The notes under the pieces: model-generated
Seen by the model: only the letters and a program-made list of their open reading frames with translations
Database searches by the model: none
What the model was told of the DNA's origin: nothing
In this document: positions 1 to 6,548 of the stretch, one piece after another
How the letters are laid out: each line of letters starts with the position of its first letter
Numbering within the stretch: the stretch's first letter is position 1
Position numbers and translations under genes: made by a program
Assembly: GCA_016302435.1 (NCBI GenBank)
Contig: JAEDNQ010000073.1
Span: 1-10,801 of the forward strand
DNA: 10,801 nucleotides
DNA from: Bacteroidaceae bacterium
GTDB taxonomy: Bacteria > Bacteroidota > Bacteroidia > Bacteroidales > Bacteroidaceae
Direction of reading: 5' to 3'

Positions 1-40
1 AAAAAAATAATAAACAATGTAGTGGTATTTCATCAGATGC

Positions 41-69
41 TGGCTACGCAGAGACACTCTGCCGGGCCA
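41..69 (-). terminator. Possible hairpin downstream of rnfA
   Basis: An inverted repeat lies 23 nt after the rnfA stop: GCAGAG (48-53), loop ACA, CTCTGC (57-62). After a 3x3 internal loop the outer arms TGGC (41-44) and GCCA (66-69) also pair. No U-tract follows directly on the minus strand, although the strand becomes very T-rich near the window edge (1-15). It may end or stabilise the 3' end of the rnf transcript. It is not a textbook intrinsic terminator. Confidence 0.35.
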
Positions 70-91
70 CACGTAGACTATATGTAGATAA

Positions 92-703
92 CTACAATCC
101 GAAAAGAATCTTCAGACCACCGTCCACACCGCTGAAGCCCATGAAAGCCATGGCGAGGAGGGATGCTGTGATGAGGGCAATTGGTACGCCTTCAAATGAC
201 TTTGGCACATTGGCCAACTCCAACTGCTCACGGAGACCAGCGAAGAGAACCATGGCGAGGAGGAAACCTATACCTGTTGACACTGCGTAGATAACACCTT
301 CGAGCAGGTCATAGTCCTTCTGGATGACAAGGATTGCCACACCGAGGATACAGCAGTTGGTAGTGATGAGAGGGAGGAACACACCGAGAGCCTGATAGAG
401 GGATGGCATGGTCTTCTTGAGGATGATTTCTATCATCTGCACAAGAGCTGCTATGACAAGGATGAAAGCTATCGTCTGCAGATACTCAAGCCCAAAGGCA
501 TTGAGCACATAGGTCTGGATGAGGAAGGTCACTACAGTTGCAACCACGAGAACAGCCGTTACAGCCATACCCATACCTGATGCTGTGTCTACCTTCTTTG
601 ACACTCCGAGGAAGGGGCAGATACCAAGGAACTGCGCCAAGACAACGTTATTGACAAATATCGCAGTGATGATGATAAGCACTAAACTTAATACGTAATC
701 CAT
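92..703 (-). CDS. rnfA: RnfA, membrane subunit of Rnf ferredoxin:NAD+ oxidoreductase
   Basis: This 203-residue, very hydrophobic protein is an integral membrane subunit of the Rnf complex, which couples electron transfer between reduced ferredoxin and NAD+ to ion movement across the inner membrane. Visible family marks are the N-terminal stretch NNVVLAQFLGICPFLG (residues 18-33, with Cys29) and TTNCCILG (114-121, with Cys117/118). In this family paired cysteines of RnfA and RnfE are known to hold an Fe-S cluster within the membrane. It is a paralogue of RnfE, the preceding gene. The start has a strong Shine-Dalgarno (AAGGAGGA) that overlaps the rnfE stop, 12 nt upstream, so translation is probably tightly linked to rnfE. 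It is the last gene of the operon in the window. Length is slightly above the usual 190-195 residues. Confidence 0.95.
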   Translation of the reverse strand: MDYVLSLVLIIITAIFVNNVVLAQFLGICPFLGVSKKVDTASGMGMAVTAVLVVATVVTFLIQTYVLNAFGLEYLQTIAFILVIAALVQMIEIILKKTMPSLYQALGVFLPLITTNCCILGVAILVIQKDYDLLEGVIYAVSTGIGFLLAMVLFAGLREQLELANVPKSFEGVPIALITASLLAMAFMGFSGVDGGLKILFGL

Positions 704-715
704 ATTCTGTCCTCC

Positions 716-1303
716 TTATGCTTTCTTTGTGATTTTGTTGAACAATACGATGAGATAACCCAGAGCGAGGAAGGCGCCAGGCGCAAGAACGAAGAGTAGC
801 ATGCCGTAGCTCTCGCCCCAAAGGGTGATGCCGAAGATGGAACCTGTGCCGAGGAGCTCACGAGCCGCACCGAGAAGGGTGAGGCCAAGAGTGAAGCCGA
901 GACCAATGCCTATGCCGTCAAAGATGGAGGCAATAGGATTGTTCTTTGCGGCGAAAGACTCCGCACGACCGAGTATGACACAGTTTACCACGATGAGGGG
1001 AATGAAGAGACCGAGGCTCTTGTCCACCTCAGGAGCGTATGCCTTGATGCACATCTGCAACACAGTCACGAGACTGGCTATGACAACGATGTAAGAAGGT
1101 ATGCGCACCATGTCGGGAATCAACTTCTTGATGCACGCTATGATGAAGTTGCTCACTATGAGCACACACATTGTGGCAAGTCCCATGGACATGCCGTTGA
1201 TGGCAGATGAAGTGGTACCGAGAGTCGGACACATACCCAAAAGAAGGACGAATGTCGGATTATCCTTGATGATACCATTCACCAATACTTTGAAATTGTT
1301 CAT
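716..1303 (-). CDS. rnfE: RnfE, membrane subunit of Rnf complex
   Basis: This 195-residue integral membrane protein is the RnfE subunit, paralogous to RnfA. The N-terminal NGIIKDNPTFVLLLGMCPTLG (residues 9-29, Cys25) and VNCVILGRAESFA (106-118, Cys108) are characteristic; the two cysteines are the expected partners of the RnfA cysteines for the intramembrane Fe-S centre. The C-terminal part is a run of hydrophobic segments and ends in a short basic tail (NKITKKA). It begins 26 nt after the rnfG stop, with AAGGAA about 7 nt before the ATG as a modest ribosome binding site. NqrD of the Na+-NQR complex belongs to the same superfamily, but the neighbouring genes make this Rnf. Confidence 0.95.
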   Translation of the reverse strand: MNNFKVLVNGIIKDNPTFVLLLGMCPTLGTTSSAINGMSMGLATMCVLIVSNFIIACIKKLIPDMVRIPSYIVVIASLVTVLQMCIKAYAPEVDKSLGLFIPLIVVNCVILGRAESFAAKNNPIASIFDGIGIGLGFTLGLTLLGAARELLGTGSIFGITLWGESYGMLLFVLAPGAFLALGYLIVLFNKITKKA

Positions 1304-1329
1304 ATTCTATTCCTTTCTTTTATAATGGG

Positions 1330-2190
1330 TTATTCAATGACTTCTGGTGTGCCCATCTCGCTGGCTGTGCAGCCAGACTGGCAAGCCTTCTCAAACTCGC
1401 CCTTCTTAGGGCAGTCAGCGCAAGCTCCCTCAGCACACTTTTCCTTGTTAGGGCAGTCAGCGCAAGCTCCCTCAGCACACTTTTCCTTGTTGGGGCAGTC
1501 AGCGCATGCGTCTTCCTTGCAGCATGCGTCTTCCTTGCAGCATGCGCCTTCCTTGCAGCATGCGCCTTCCTTGCAGCACTTGCCTCCATGTTTGCCATGA
1601 CCATGCTTGCCTCGAGCCTGCTTGGTGGCTCCTGAAGTGGCATCGTTGCCGTTGATGGCCTTGTCGTAAGCCTTCTGGATAGCCAGGAGGAAGGCACGGC
1701 TTGTGATTGTAGAGGCTGTGATGGCATCGATGTCACCTCCGTCCTTGCTTACGGTGAAGTTGCTCTTGCCAGGATTGACACCAACAATCTTGTCCTGAAA
1801 CCACACGTCAGCCTTAGCTCCGAGTCCAGGAGTCTCAGCATGCTCAAGGAGAGTATAGCCAAGGATGTCACCTTCTGGGTTGAAGCCCACGAGGACTTTG
1901 AGCGGACCGCCAAAGCCGTTCTCTGTAGTTACGACAGCCTTGCCGAGCTTGTTGCCGCTGTTGTCGCTGATGTCATAGATGGTGAAGGGGGCAGACTCCC
2001 AAGGTTCAGACACCTGTATGTCCTCGCTGCCCATGACAGCCTTGATGCCTGCTGCGAGATTGTCAGCGTTGATTTTCTCTATCTGAGGAGCAGTGACAGC
2101 GTTGACCGCTGCGAGCACACCTGCTGCAATGATGGTGATGACAGTGAGCACCACCAGCATGTTTGTTAATGATGATTTAAGCTTTTCCAT
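1330..2190 (-). CDS. rnfG: RnfG, FMN-bearing subunit with Cys-rich C-terminal extension
   Basis: This 286-residue subunit has a short cytoplasmic N-terminus, one membrane helix (about residues 10-32) and an FMN-binding domain expected outside the inner membrane. The core signature GYTLLEHAETPGLGAK (111-126) is clear. The flavinylation site is D155-A-I-T-A-S-T161, a variant of the ApbE motif Dxx(S/T)GAT, with Thr161 as the probable FMN-linked residue. Past the normal end of the family (near 180) there is a linker with a second, canonical motif DATSGAT (183-189), a stretch rich in Gly, His and Lys (194-204), and a tail with 18 cysteines (205-274): four 6-residue units CCKE(G/D)A, then two identical 14-residue units and a partial third. 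ATG at 2190, 4 nt after the rnfD stop, is chosen because residue 1 onward matches the family; a longer in-frame start at 2265 would overlap rnfD by 70 nt. Core assignment is firm; the function of the tail is unknown. Confidence 0.93.
   Translation of the reverse strand: MEKLKSSLTNMLVVLTVITIIAAGVLAAVNAVTAPQIEKINADNLAAGIKAVMGSEDIQVSEPWESAPFTIYDISDNSGNKLGKAVVTTENGFGGPLKVLVGFNPEGDILGYTLLEHAETPGLGAKADVWFQDKIVGVNPGKSNFTVSKDGGDIDAITASTITSRAFLLAIQKAYDKAINGNDATSGATKQARGKHGHGKHGGKCCKEGACCKEGACCKEDACCKEDACADCPNKEKCAEGACADCPNKEKCAEGACADCPKKGEFEKACQSGCTASEMGTPEVIE
1406..1506. repeat. 42-bp tandem repeat inside rnfG (2 full copies plus partial third)
   Basis: Two adjacent 42-bp copies (1406-1447 and 1448-1489) are identical, and a third begins at 1490 and matches for about 17 bp with one change. 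Each unit encodes 14 residues of the RnfG tail, CADCPNKEKCAEGA. The period is a multiple of three, so gain or loss of a copy would keep the frame. Confidence 0.95.
1505..1576. repeat. 18-bp tandem repeat inside rnfG (4 copies)
   Basis: Four contiguous 18-bp units start at 1505, 1523, 1541 and 1559. The first two read CATGCGTCTTCCTTGCAG and the last two differ by one base (T to C at unit position 7). They encode CCKEDA twice and CCKEGA twice in the RnfG tail. The pairwise identity suggests recent duplication. Confidence 0.95.
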
Positions 2191-2194
2191 ACTC

Positions 2195-3190
2195 CTATTT
2201 CTTTGCTGGCACCTCACCGAAGCGCTTTGGTTTGAACTTATTGTTGATGAGTGGCACGAAGGCATTCATAATCAGAATGGCAAAAGACATGCCTTCTGGA
2301 TATGCGCCCCATGTGCGGATAACTACTGTGAGCACACCGATAGCCACACCATATACGAGCTGTCCCTTGCTGCTCATAGGCGAAGTGACATAGTCAGTAG
2401 CCATGAAGATGGCACCGAGGAGCAGACCGCCGCTGAGGAGTTCAGCCACAGGATTGGCATATACAGGGTTGGCGGCATGGAGAAGTCCTGAGAGCACAAC
2501 CACTGTGGCAAGTATGCTCACAGGGATATGCCATGTGATGACCTTCTTCACGAGAAGGATGGCGAGGCCGAGGAGGAGCGCAAGTGCACATACCTCACCG
2601 AGACATCCACCTGTGTTGCCGATGAGCATATCCTTCACAGAAGGGAGTGTGTCCATAAGCGAAGCGTCTCCGCTCTTGAAGGCAGCCTTCATCACAGAGA
2701 GTGGTGTGGCACCTGTCTCCGCATCGAGCCATGAACCAAAACCTTGTCCTGGGTTAGGCCATGTGGTCATGTCCACAGGGAAGGAGATGAGCAGGAAGGC
2801 GCGACCTGCAAGAGCTGGGTTGAAGAGGTTGCAGCCCAGTCCGCCGAAGGTCATCTTGACGATGCCAATGGCAAAGAGGGCACCGACGACGATGATCCAT
2901 GGCTGGATGTTGCTTGGCATATTGAAAGCAAGCAGCACGCCAGTGAGGACCGCCGAACCGTCGCACACTGTGCACTTGGGGTTCTTCAACATAAACTTGT
3001 TGATGAACCACTCAAAGAACACGCAAGCAGCCACAGAGATGGCTGTGGTTATGATAGCACCTGCACCGAAGCTGATGAACGAGCAGATGAGGGCAGGTAC
3101 CAGGGCTATGCACACCCAGTACATGTTCTTCTTGACCGAGTCACCGCTGTGGACGTGAGGTGAGAGTGAGACTACTAATTTGTTAGCCAT
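2195..3190 (-). CDS. rnfD: RnfD, FMN-bearing membrane subunit of Rnf complex
   Basis: This 331-residue polytopic membrane protein of the RnfD/NqrB family carries a covalent FMN and forms part of the electron and ion path through the membrane. The flavinylation motif is D156-A-E-T-G-A-T162-P-L-S, a perfect Dxx(S/T)GAT site, so Thr162 is the likely FMN attachment residue. Other family marks are CDGSAVLTGVLLAFNMP (76-92) and GGLGCNLFNPALAGRAFL (116-133). The C-terminal FAILIMNAFVPLINN (about 303-317) is typical for the family. It lies 48 nt after rnfC across an AT-rich spacer and ends 4 nt before rnfG. No apbE flavin transferase gene is present in the window, so one is expected elsewhere in the genome. 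Confidence 0.96.
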   Translation of the reverse strand: MANKLVVSLSPHVHSGDSVKKNMYWVCIALVPALICSFISFGAGAIITTAISVAACVFFEWFINKFMLKNPKCTVCDGSAVLTGVLLAFNMPSNIQPWIIVVGALFAIGIVKMTFGGLGCNLFNPALAGRAFLLISFPVDMTTWPNPGQGFGSWLDAETGATPLSVMKAAFKSGDASLMDTLPSVKDMLIGNTGGCLGEVCALALLLGLAILLVKKVITWHIPVSILATVVVLSGLLHAANPVYANPVAELLSGGLLLGAIFMATDYVTSPMSSKGQLVYGVAIGVLTVVIRTWGAYPEGMSFAILIMNAFVPLINNKFKPKRFGEVPAKK

Positions 3191-3238
3191 ATTCTATTAT
3201 AATATATTATATATGTGATATATGTGTTCTAACTTCAT
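3191..3238. other. AT-rich spacer between rnfC and rnfD with 14-bp palindrome
   Basis: The 48-nt rnfC-rnfD gap is almost all A and T, unlike the mixed-composition genes around it. It contains the perfect palindrome TATAATATATTATA (3198-3211). No TAnnTTTG promoter motif was seen in it. It could be an mRNA processing site or simply a spacer; the sequence does not decide. Confidence 0.5.
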
Positions 3239-4609
3239 TTATTTCTTTGCGGCCATCTGACGAGCACGTATGTTGGCCATAGCTGCTTGCTTGCCCACGC
3301 GGATAAGGTCGAGCATAGGACGATGAGACGGACAAGTGAACTGGCATGAGCCACACTCTATGCAGCTTACTATGTCGTTCTCCTCCACCTTGTCCCACAT
3401 CTTCTTGCCAGAACATGTGGCGAGGAGGTAAGGTTCGAGTCCCATAGGACAAGCGCTCACACACTTGGCACAGCGGATGCAAGGCTCTGGTTCGCCACGG
3501 CGAGCCTCCTTGTCGCTCATGATGAGCACACCCGAAGAGCCCTTGCAGATAGGCACCTCTATGTTTACCAGTGCCTTACCCATCATAGGACCACCGCCGA
3601 TGACCTTTGCCTCTCCCTCTGGCAGACCTCCGCAGGCGTCGATGAGCTGGCTCATCGGTGTACCCATGCGAGTGAGGAAGTTGCTTGGCTGCTTGAGTTT
3701 CTTGCCTGTGACAGTTACTATTCGCTCAAAGAGGGGCTTGTTCTTCATCACAGCCTCGTAGACAGCGTATGCCGTGCCTACATTCTGGATGATGGCTCCT
3801 ACTGATACTGGAAGTGCTGGTGGAGCAGGCACCTGTCGGCCTACAACAGCGTCGATGAGCTGTTTCTCACCGCCTTGAGGATATTTGGTCTTAAGAGGAA
3901 CCACCTCGATGTTGGGATACTGAGCGCGGCACTTATCTGTGAGGAGTTTGATAGCGTCTGGTTTGTTCTCCTCTATGCCGATGAATCCCTTGTTGACCTT
4001 GGCAGCCTTCATGAGGAGAGCCACGCCGACGAGTATCTGGTCGGGCTTCTCAAGCATGAGACGGTGGTCGGCAGTGAGGTAAGGCTCACACTCCACAGCG
4101 TTGATGATGACCCACTCGGGCTTGAACTGTGGTGGAGGCATGAGCTTGACGTGCGTAGGGAAGCATGCTCCGCCCATACCTACGATGCCAGCCTCCTTGA
4201 TGATGTCTATGATGGCTTCGGGGGTGAGCTCAGGCTTGTCCTTGAGTGTGACAAGCGTGTCAGTGCGGTCAATGGAAGGTTCCCACTCGTCGCCTTCAAC
4301 AGCGATGTATACAGCAGGTTTCTTATAACCGCTCGCGTCAACGACAGTGTCTACCTTGAGCACTGTACCGCTGACAGATGAATATATTGCCGCAGAGAGA
4401 GCCTTCTCCATTGGGTTGGCAATCCTTGTTCCCACCTTCACCTTGTCACCCTTCTGCACTGCAGGTACAGCAGGAGCACCAATATGCTGACTCATAGGGA
4501 AGACAGCGACCTTAGGGAGAGCAGCGACCTTTATTGGTTCGGCAGCAGAGAGCTTGTTCTCCGCTGGATGAACACCACCTATTCTGAATGTTTTCATTTG
4601 CAATGACAT
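3239..4609 (-). CDS. rnfC: RnfC, NADH/FMN and Fe-S subunit of Rnf complex
   Basis: This 456-residue peripheral subunit on the cytoplasmic face is the site where Rnf meets NAD(H). It starts with the RnfC barrel-sandwich region (TFRIGGVHPAENKLS, 7-21). The nucleotide/FMN-binding domain shows GIVGMGGACFPTHVKL (141-156) and INAVECEPYLTADHRLM (169-185), as in the NuoF-like fold. Two [4Fe-4S] ferredoxin motifs follow: Cys377-380-383-387 and Cys416-419-422-426. The C-terminus lacks the long Ala-rich extension of gammaproteobacterial RnfC. It lies 13 nt after rnfB. The start is not settled by a ribosome binding site; Met1 (4609) and Met5 (4597) are both possible and the difference is only four residues. 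Confidence 0.96.
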   Translation of the reverse strand: MSLQMKTFRIGGVHPAENKLSAAEPIKVAALPKVAVFPMSQHIGAPAVPAVQKGDKVKVGTRIANPMEKALSAAIYSSVSGTVLKVDTVVDASGYKKPAVYIAVEGDEWEPSIDRTDTLVTLKDKPELTPEAIIDIIKEAGIVGMGGACFPTHVKLMPPPQFKPEWVIINAVECEPYLTADHRLMLEKPDQILVGVALLMKAAKVNKGFIGIEENKPDAIKLLTDKCRAQYPNIEVVPLKTKYPQGGEKQLIDAVVGRQVPAPPALPVSVGAIIQNVGTAYAVYEAVMKNKPLFERIVTVTGKKLKQPSNFLTRMGTPMSQLIDACGGLPEGEAKVIGGGPMMGKALVNIEVPICKGSSGVLIMSDKEARRGEPEPCIRCAKCVSACPMGLEPYLLATCSGKKMWDKVEENDIVSCIECGSCQFTCPSHRPMLDLIRVGKQAAMANIRARQMAAKK

Positions 4610-4622
4610 TTTTTAGATGTGA

Positions 4623-5786
4623 TTATTTCAGGCCGAGCAAGATGAGCTGGCTTGGTGGGAGAGGAGCGTCTGTGCGCTTGTCCTCAAACTTTGCCTCCTT
4701 GGCTGCAGGAGCAGGGTTGCTGATGTCCTTCGGACCAGCAAGGAGCACCTGCTGACTTGGCAGGAGAGGAGCATCATACTTAATCTCTATGGGCTTCCAC
4801 TCCTTGGCAGGCTTGGCAGCAGCAGGCTTAGCTTCGGCAGCAGGTTTAGCAGCCGCCTTGGCAGCAGCAGGCTTAGCGACAGGAGCCGCTGGCTGTGGAG
4901 TGCCGGCTGGAGCGGGATGAGGTATAGGGTTGTTTACCTTCTTGCGCTCTACACCCTTGATGCTGACAGAGATGATAGTGCCACGCGGACATGCCTCAAA
5001 GCAAGCGCCGCAGAGTATACAAGCCTCTGGATTGATGTAGGCATTGAAGTTTGACACATGCACAGCATCGCTTCCGCACACGTTCTGACACTTCTTACAG
5101 CCGATACATGAGCTTGCACATATCTTGGCAGCGTCAGCGCCCTTGTCCTTGTTCATGCACGATACGACATAAGCGTCCTTGTTAGCACCGCTCACAGGGC
5201 GCACCTCAATGATACCGCGAGGACAAGCCTTTGCACATGCGCCGCAGGCTGTACACTTCTCAGCGTCGACATGGGGCAGACCTGTATTTGGATCCATGGA
5301 GATGGCACCAAACTGGCATGCAGCCACACAGTCACCACATCCAAGACATCCGTAGGAGCAGAGTGTCTCGCCCATGCAGGTGCTGTTAGCCACACGGCAG
5401 CTCTTCACTCCGTCGTAAGACAAGACGTGAGGACGGAGCTCGCACGTACCGTTACATCTCACCACAGCCAGCTTAGGATTGGCTGCAGCCACTTCCATAC
5501 CGAGAATGCTCGCGATGGCCTGCATGCACGAAGCGCCGCCAACGGGACAGTTGAGACCATCGAGCGAACCAGCGTCGGCAGCCTTCACACATGCGGCAGC
5601 CATACCGCCACATCCAGGAAATCCGCATCCGCCGCAGTTTGCTCCAGGCAAGACCTCAGCCACCTGACCGATACGTGGGTCCTCCTTGACAGCGAATCGC
5701 TTTGACACGACGAAGAGGAGCAACGCAAGTGCGAAGCCCAAGACGGCGAGAGCGACTACCGCAATTAGAATAACTTGTAAATCCAT
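4623..5786 (-). CDS. rnfB: RnfB, ferredoxin-accepting Fe-S subunit with extended C-terminus
   Basis: This 387-residue subunit takes electrons from reduced ferredoxin. It has one N-terminal membrane helix (about 4-28), then the RnfB Fe-S domain LPGANCGGCGFPGCGG (46-61; Cys51, 54, 59 and probably 80). Four ferredoxin-type [4Fe-4S] motifs follow: Cys147-150-153-157, 178-181-184-188, 227-230-233-237 and 256-259-262-266. After residue 280 comes a low-complexity Ala/Pro/Lys linker (about 289-328) and then two copies of a short motif, DAPLLPSQQVLLAG (338-351) and DAPLPPSQLILLG (373-385), the second ending at the C-terminus. The Fe-S core is firmly assigned; the linker and duplicated motif are of unknown function. 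The start lies 53 nt after rseC with no clear Shine-Dalgarno, and the hydrophobic N-terminus supports this Met. Confidence 0.96.
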   Translation of the reverse strand: MDLQVILIAVVALAVLGFALALLLFVVSKRFAVKEDPRIGQVAEVLPGANCGGCGFPGCGGMAAACVKAADAGSLDGLNCPVGGASCMQAIASILGMEVAAANPKLAVVRCNGTCELRPHVLSYDGVKSCRVANSTCMGETLCSYGCLGCGDCVAACQFGAISMDPNTGLPHVDAEKCTACGACAKACPRGIIEVRPVSGANKDAYVVSCMNKDKGADAAKICASSCIGCKKCQNVCGSDAVHVSNFNAYINPEACILCGACFEACPRGTIISVSIKGVERKKVNNPIPHPAPAGTPQPAAPVAKPAAAKAAAKPAAEAKPAAAKPAKEWKPIEIKYDAPLLPSQQVLLAGPKDISNPAPAAKEAKFEDKRTDAPLPPSQLILLGLK

Positions 5787-5839
5787 AAAAATGTTATTTA
5801 GTTAATTAATAAAAGACATGTTATCACCTATCTTTACTC

Positions 5840-6271
5840 TCACTCGGTGCTGCATGGCTGTAACCACAGAGCGAACTTTTTGGCGAGCCTGTCCTTACAT
5901 ATATATAATATGTAGAAGTAGACTCCCATCAACGCTATCCACACAGCCGAAGCCAAGAGTTCGTCTAAATGCATCACACCCAGACACACCAGCATGCATG
6001 CCACAGTCACAAACAAGGGGACACCAAATGCCATCCATACAGCACGCTTGCCCATAGCGAGCGTGCCACATACCAGCACCGTATCCCCTACCTTGTATTT
6101 CCTGTCAGCATCGTCCTCATACACATCCATCATCTTCTCCTTCGACTCACTTGCCGAACACATACTACGAACCTTGCATCCACTGCAAGCGGCCTGCTGC
6201 ACTATCATGACGCGCACGTGGCTGCCCTCAATGGACACAATCTCCCCTTGATGTTGAATGATATCTTTCAT
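5840..6271 (-). CDS. rseC: RseC/SoxR-reducing-system family membrane protein
   Basis: This 143-residue protein matches the RseC family. The N-terminal domain (1-70) carries a Cys cluster, C29-x2-C32-x5-C38, in QQAACSGCKVRSMCSASESK, followed by a beta-rich stretch with VGDTVLV (61-67). Two membrane helices (about 78-98 and 105-125) and a short basic C-terminus complete it. In Escherichia coli RseC acts with the Rsx (Rnf) complex in reducing SoxR and also affects sigma-E. Here it is the first gene of the rnf operon, an arrangement known from Bacteroidota, suggesting a role in assembly or redox maintenance of Rnf rather than sigma-E control. The start ATG at 6271 lacks a Shine-Dalgarno and follows an A/T-rich leader of about 75 nt. 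Confidence 0.88.
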   Translation of the reverse strand: MKDIIQHQGEIVSIEGSHVRVMIVQQAACSGCKVRSMCSASESKEKMMDVYEDDADRKYKVGDTVLVCGTLAMGKRAVWMAFGVPLFVTVACMLVCLGVMHLDELLASAVWIALMGVYFYILYICKDRLAKKFALWLQPCSTE

Positions 6272-6331
6272 GCTGTAGTTTCAAAAAAAATACGATGACG
6301 CAGCTGCTCTTCATGGTAACACTTTGCAATG

Positions 6332-6380
6332 TCAGATTTGCAACTTGCTTTGCAAAAGTAGTGATTTTCGGCAAATCTGA
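6332..6380. promoter_or_regulatory. Inverted repeat and TTTGCAA copies around the rnf promoter
   Basis: TCAGATTTGC (6332-6341) and GCAAATCTGA (6371-6380) form a perfect 10-bp inverted repeat that flanks the -7 element at 6353-6360. TTTGCAA also occurs three times just left of or overlapping the promoter (6323-6329, 6337-6343, 6349-6355). Because the inferred start site falls between the two arms, this would act as DNA (an operator) rather than as an RNA hairpin. The binding protein is unknown. Confidence 0.4.
6353..6360 (-). promoter_or_regulatory. Promoter -7 element for rseC-rnf operon
   Basis: The minus strand reads TACTTTTG, matching the Bacteroidota primary-sigma -7 consensus TAnnTTTG. 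Transcription would start near 6347 and give a leader of about 75 nt before rseC. No clear -33 TTG was found at the expected distance. Confidence 0.6.
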
Positions 6381-6455
6381 GAAAGGTTTTTGAGAAAAAA
6401 CGCTTCTTAGAGCAAAAGATTTTCCCAAATCAATTAAAATGACGAAAAAAAAGCG

Positions 6456-6463
6456 TAACTTTG
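6456..6463 (+). promoter_or_regulatory. Promoter -7 element for rpsP
   Basis: TAACTTTG matches TAnnTTTG exactly. The start site would be near 6469, giving a leader of about 80 nt before rpsP. It diverges from the rnf promoter about 100 bp away. Confidence 0.65.
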
Positions 6464-6467
6464 CATC

Positions 6468-6514
6468 GTCATTACGAGATAATGACATAGTTCACGTCGT
6501 CACGCGTTGGCGAC
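6468..6514 (+). promoter_or_regulatory. Two consecutive hairpins in the rpsP leader
   Basis: Hairpin 1 is GTCATTA (6468-6474), loop CGAGA, TAATGAC (6480-6486), a perfect 7-bp stem right at the inferred 5' end of the mRNA. Hairpin 2 is GTCGTCA (6496-6502), loop CGCGT, TGGCGAC (6508-6514), 7 bp with one G-U pair. The rest of the leader to the ATG is A/T-rich. Structured leaders in ribosomal protein genes often mediate autoregulation; whether these bind S16 is inference. Confidence 0.5.
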
Positions 6515-6548
6515 ATAATCATTAATATTTTAATATTTTTATTGCAAA

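Noticed and set aside
1320..1736. Open frames on both strands overlapping the rnfG repeats, including repeat-rich peptides such as LLGQSAQAPSAHFS
   Set aside because: They are shadows created by the 42-bp and 18-bp repeats, whose periods keep all frames open. The rnfG frame matches a known family on both domain content and operon position.
2191..2265. Longer RnfG start at 2265
   Set aside because: The extra 25 residues overlap the end of rnfD and do not look like the family, whereas the ATG at 2190 begins directly with the membrane anchor region.
5787..5839. Five-codon frame with a Shine-Dalgarno-like AGGTGAT in the rseC-rnfB gap
   Set aside because: Too short to support as a gene; AT-rich spacer is the simpler reading.
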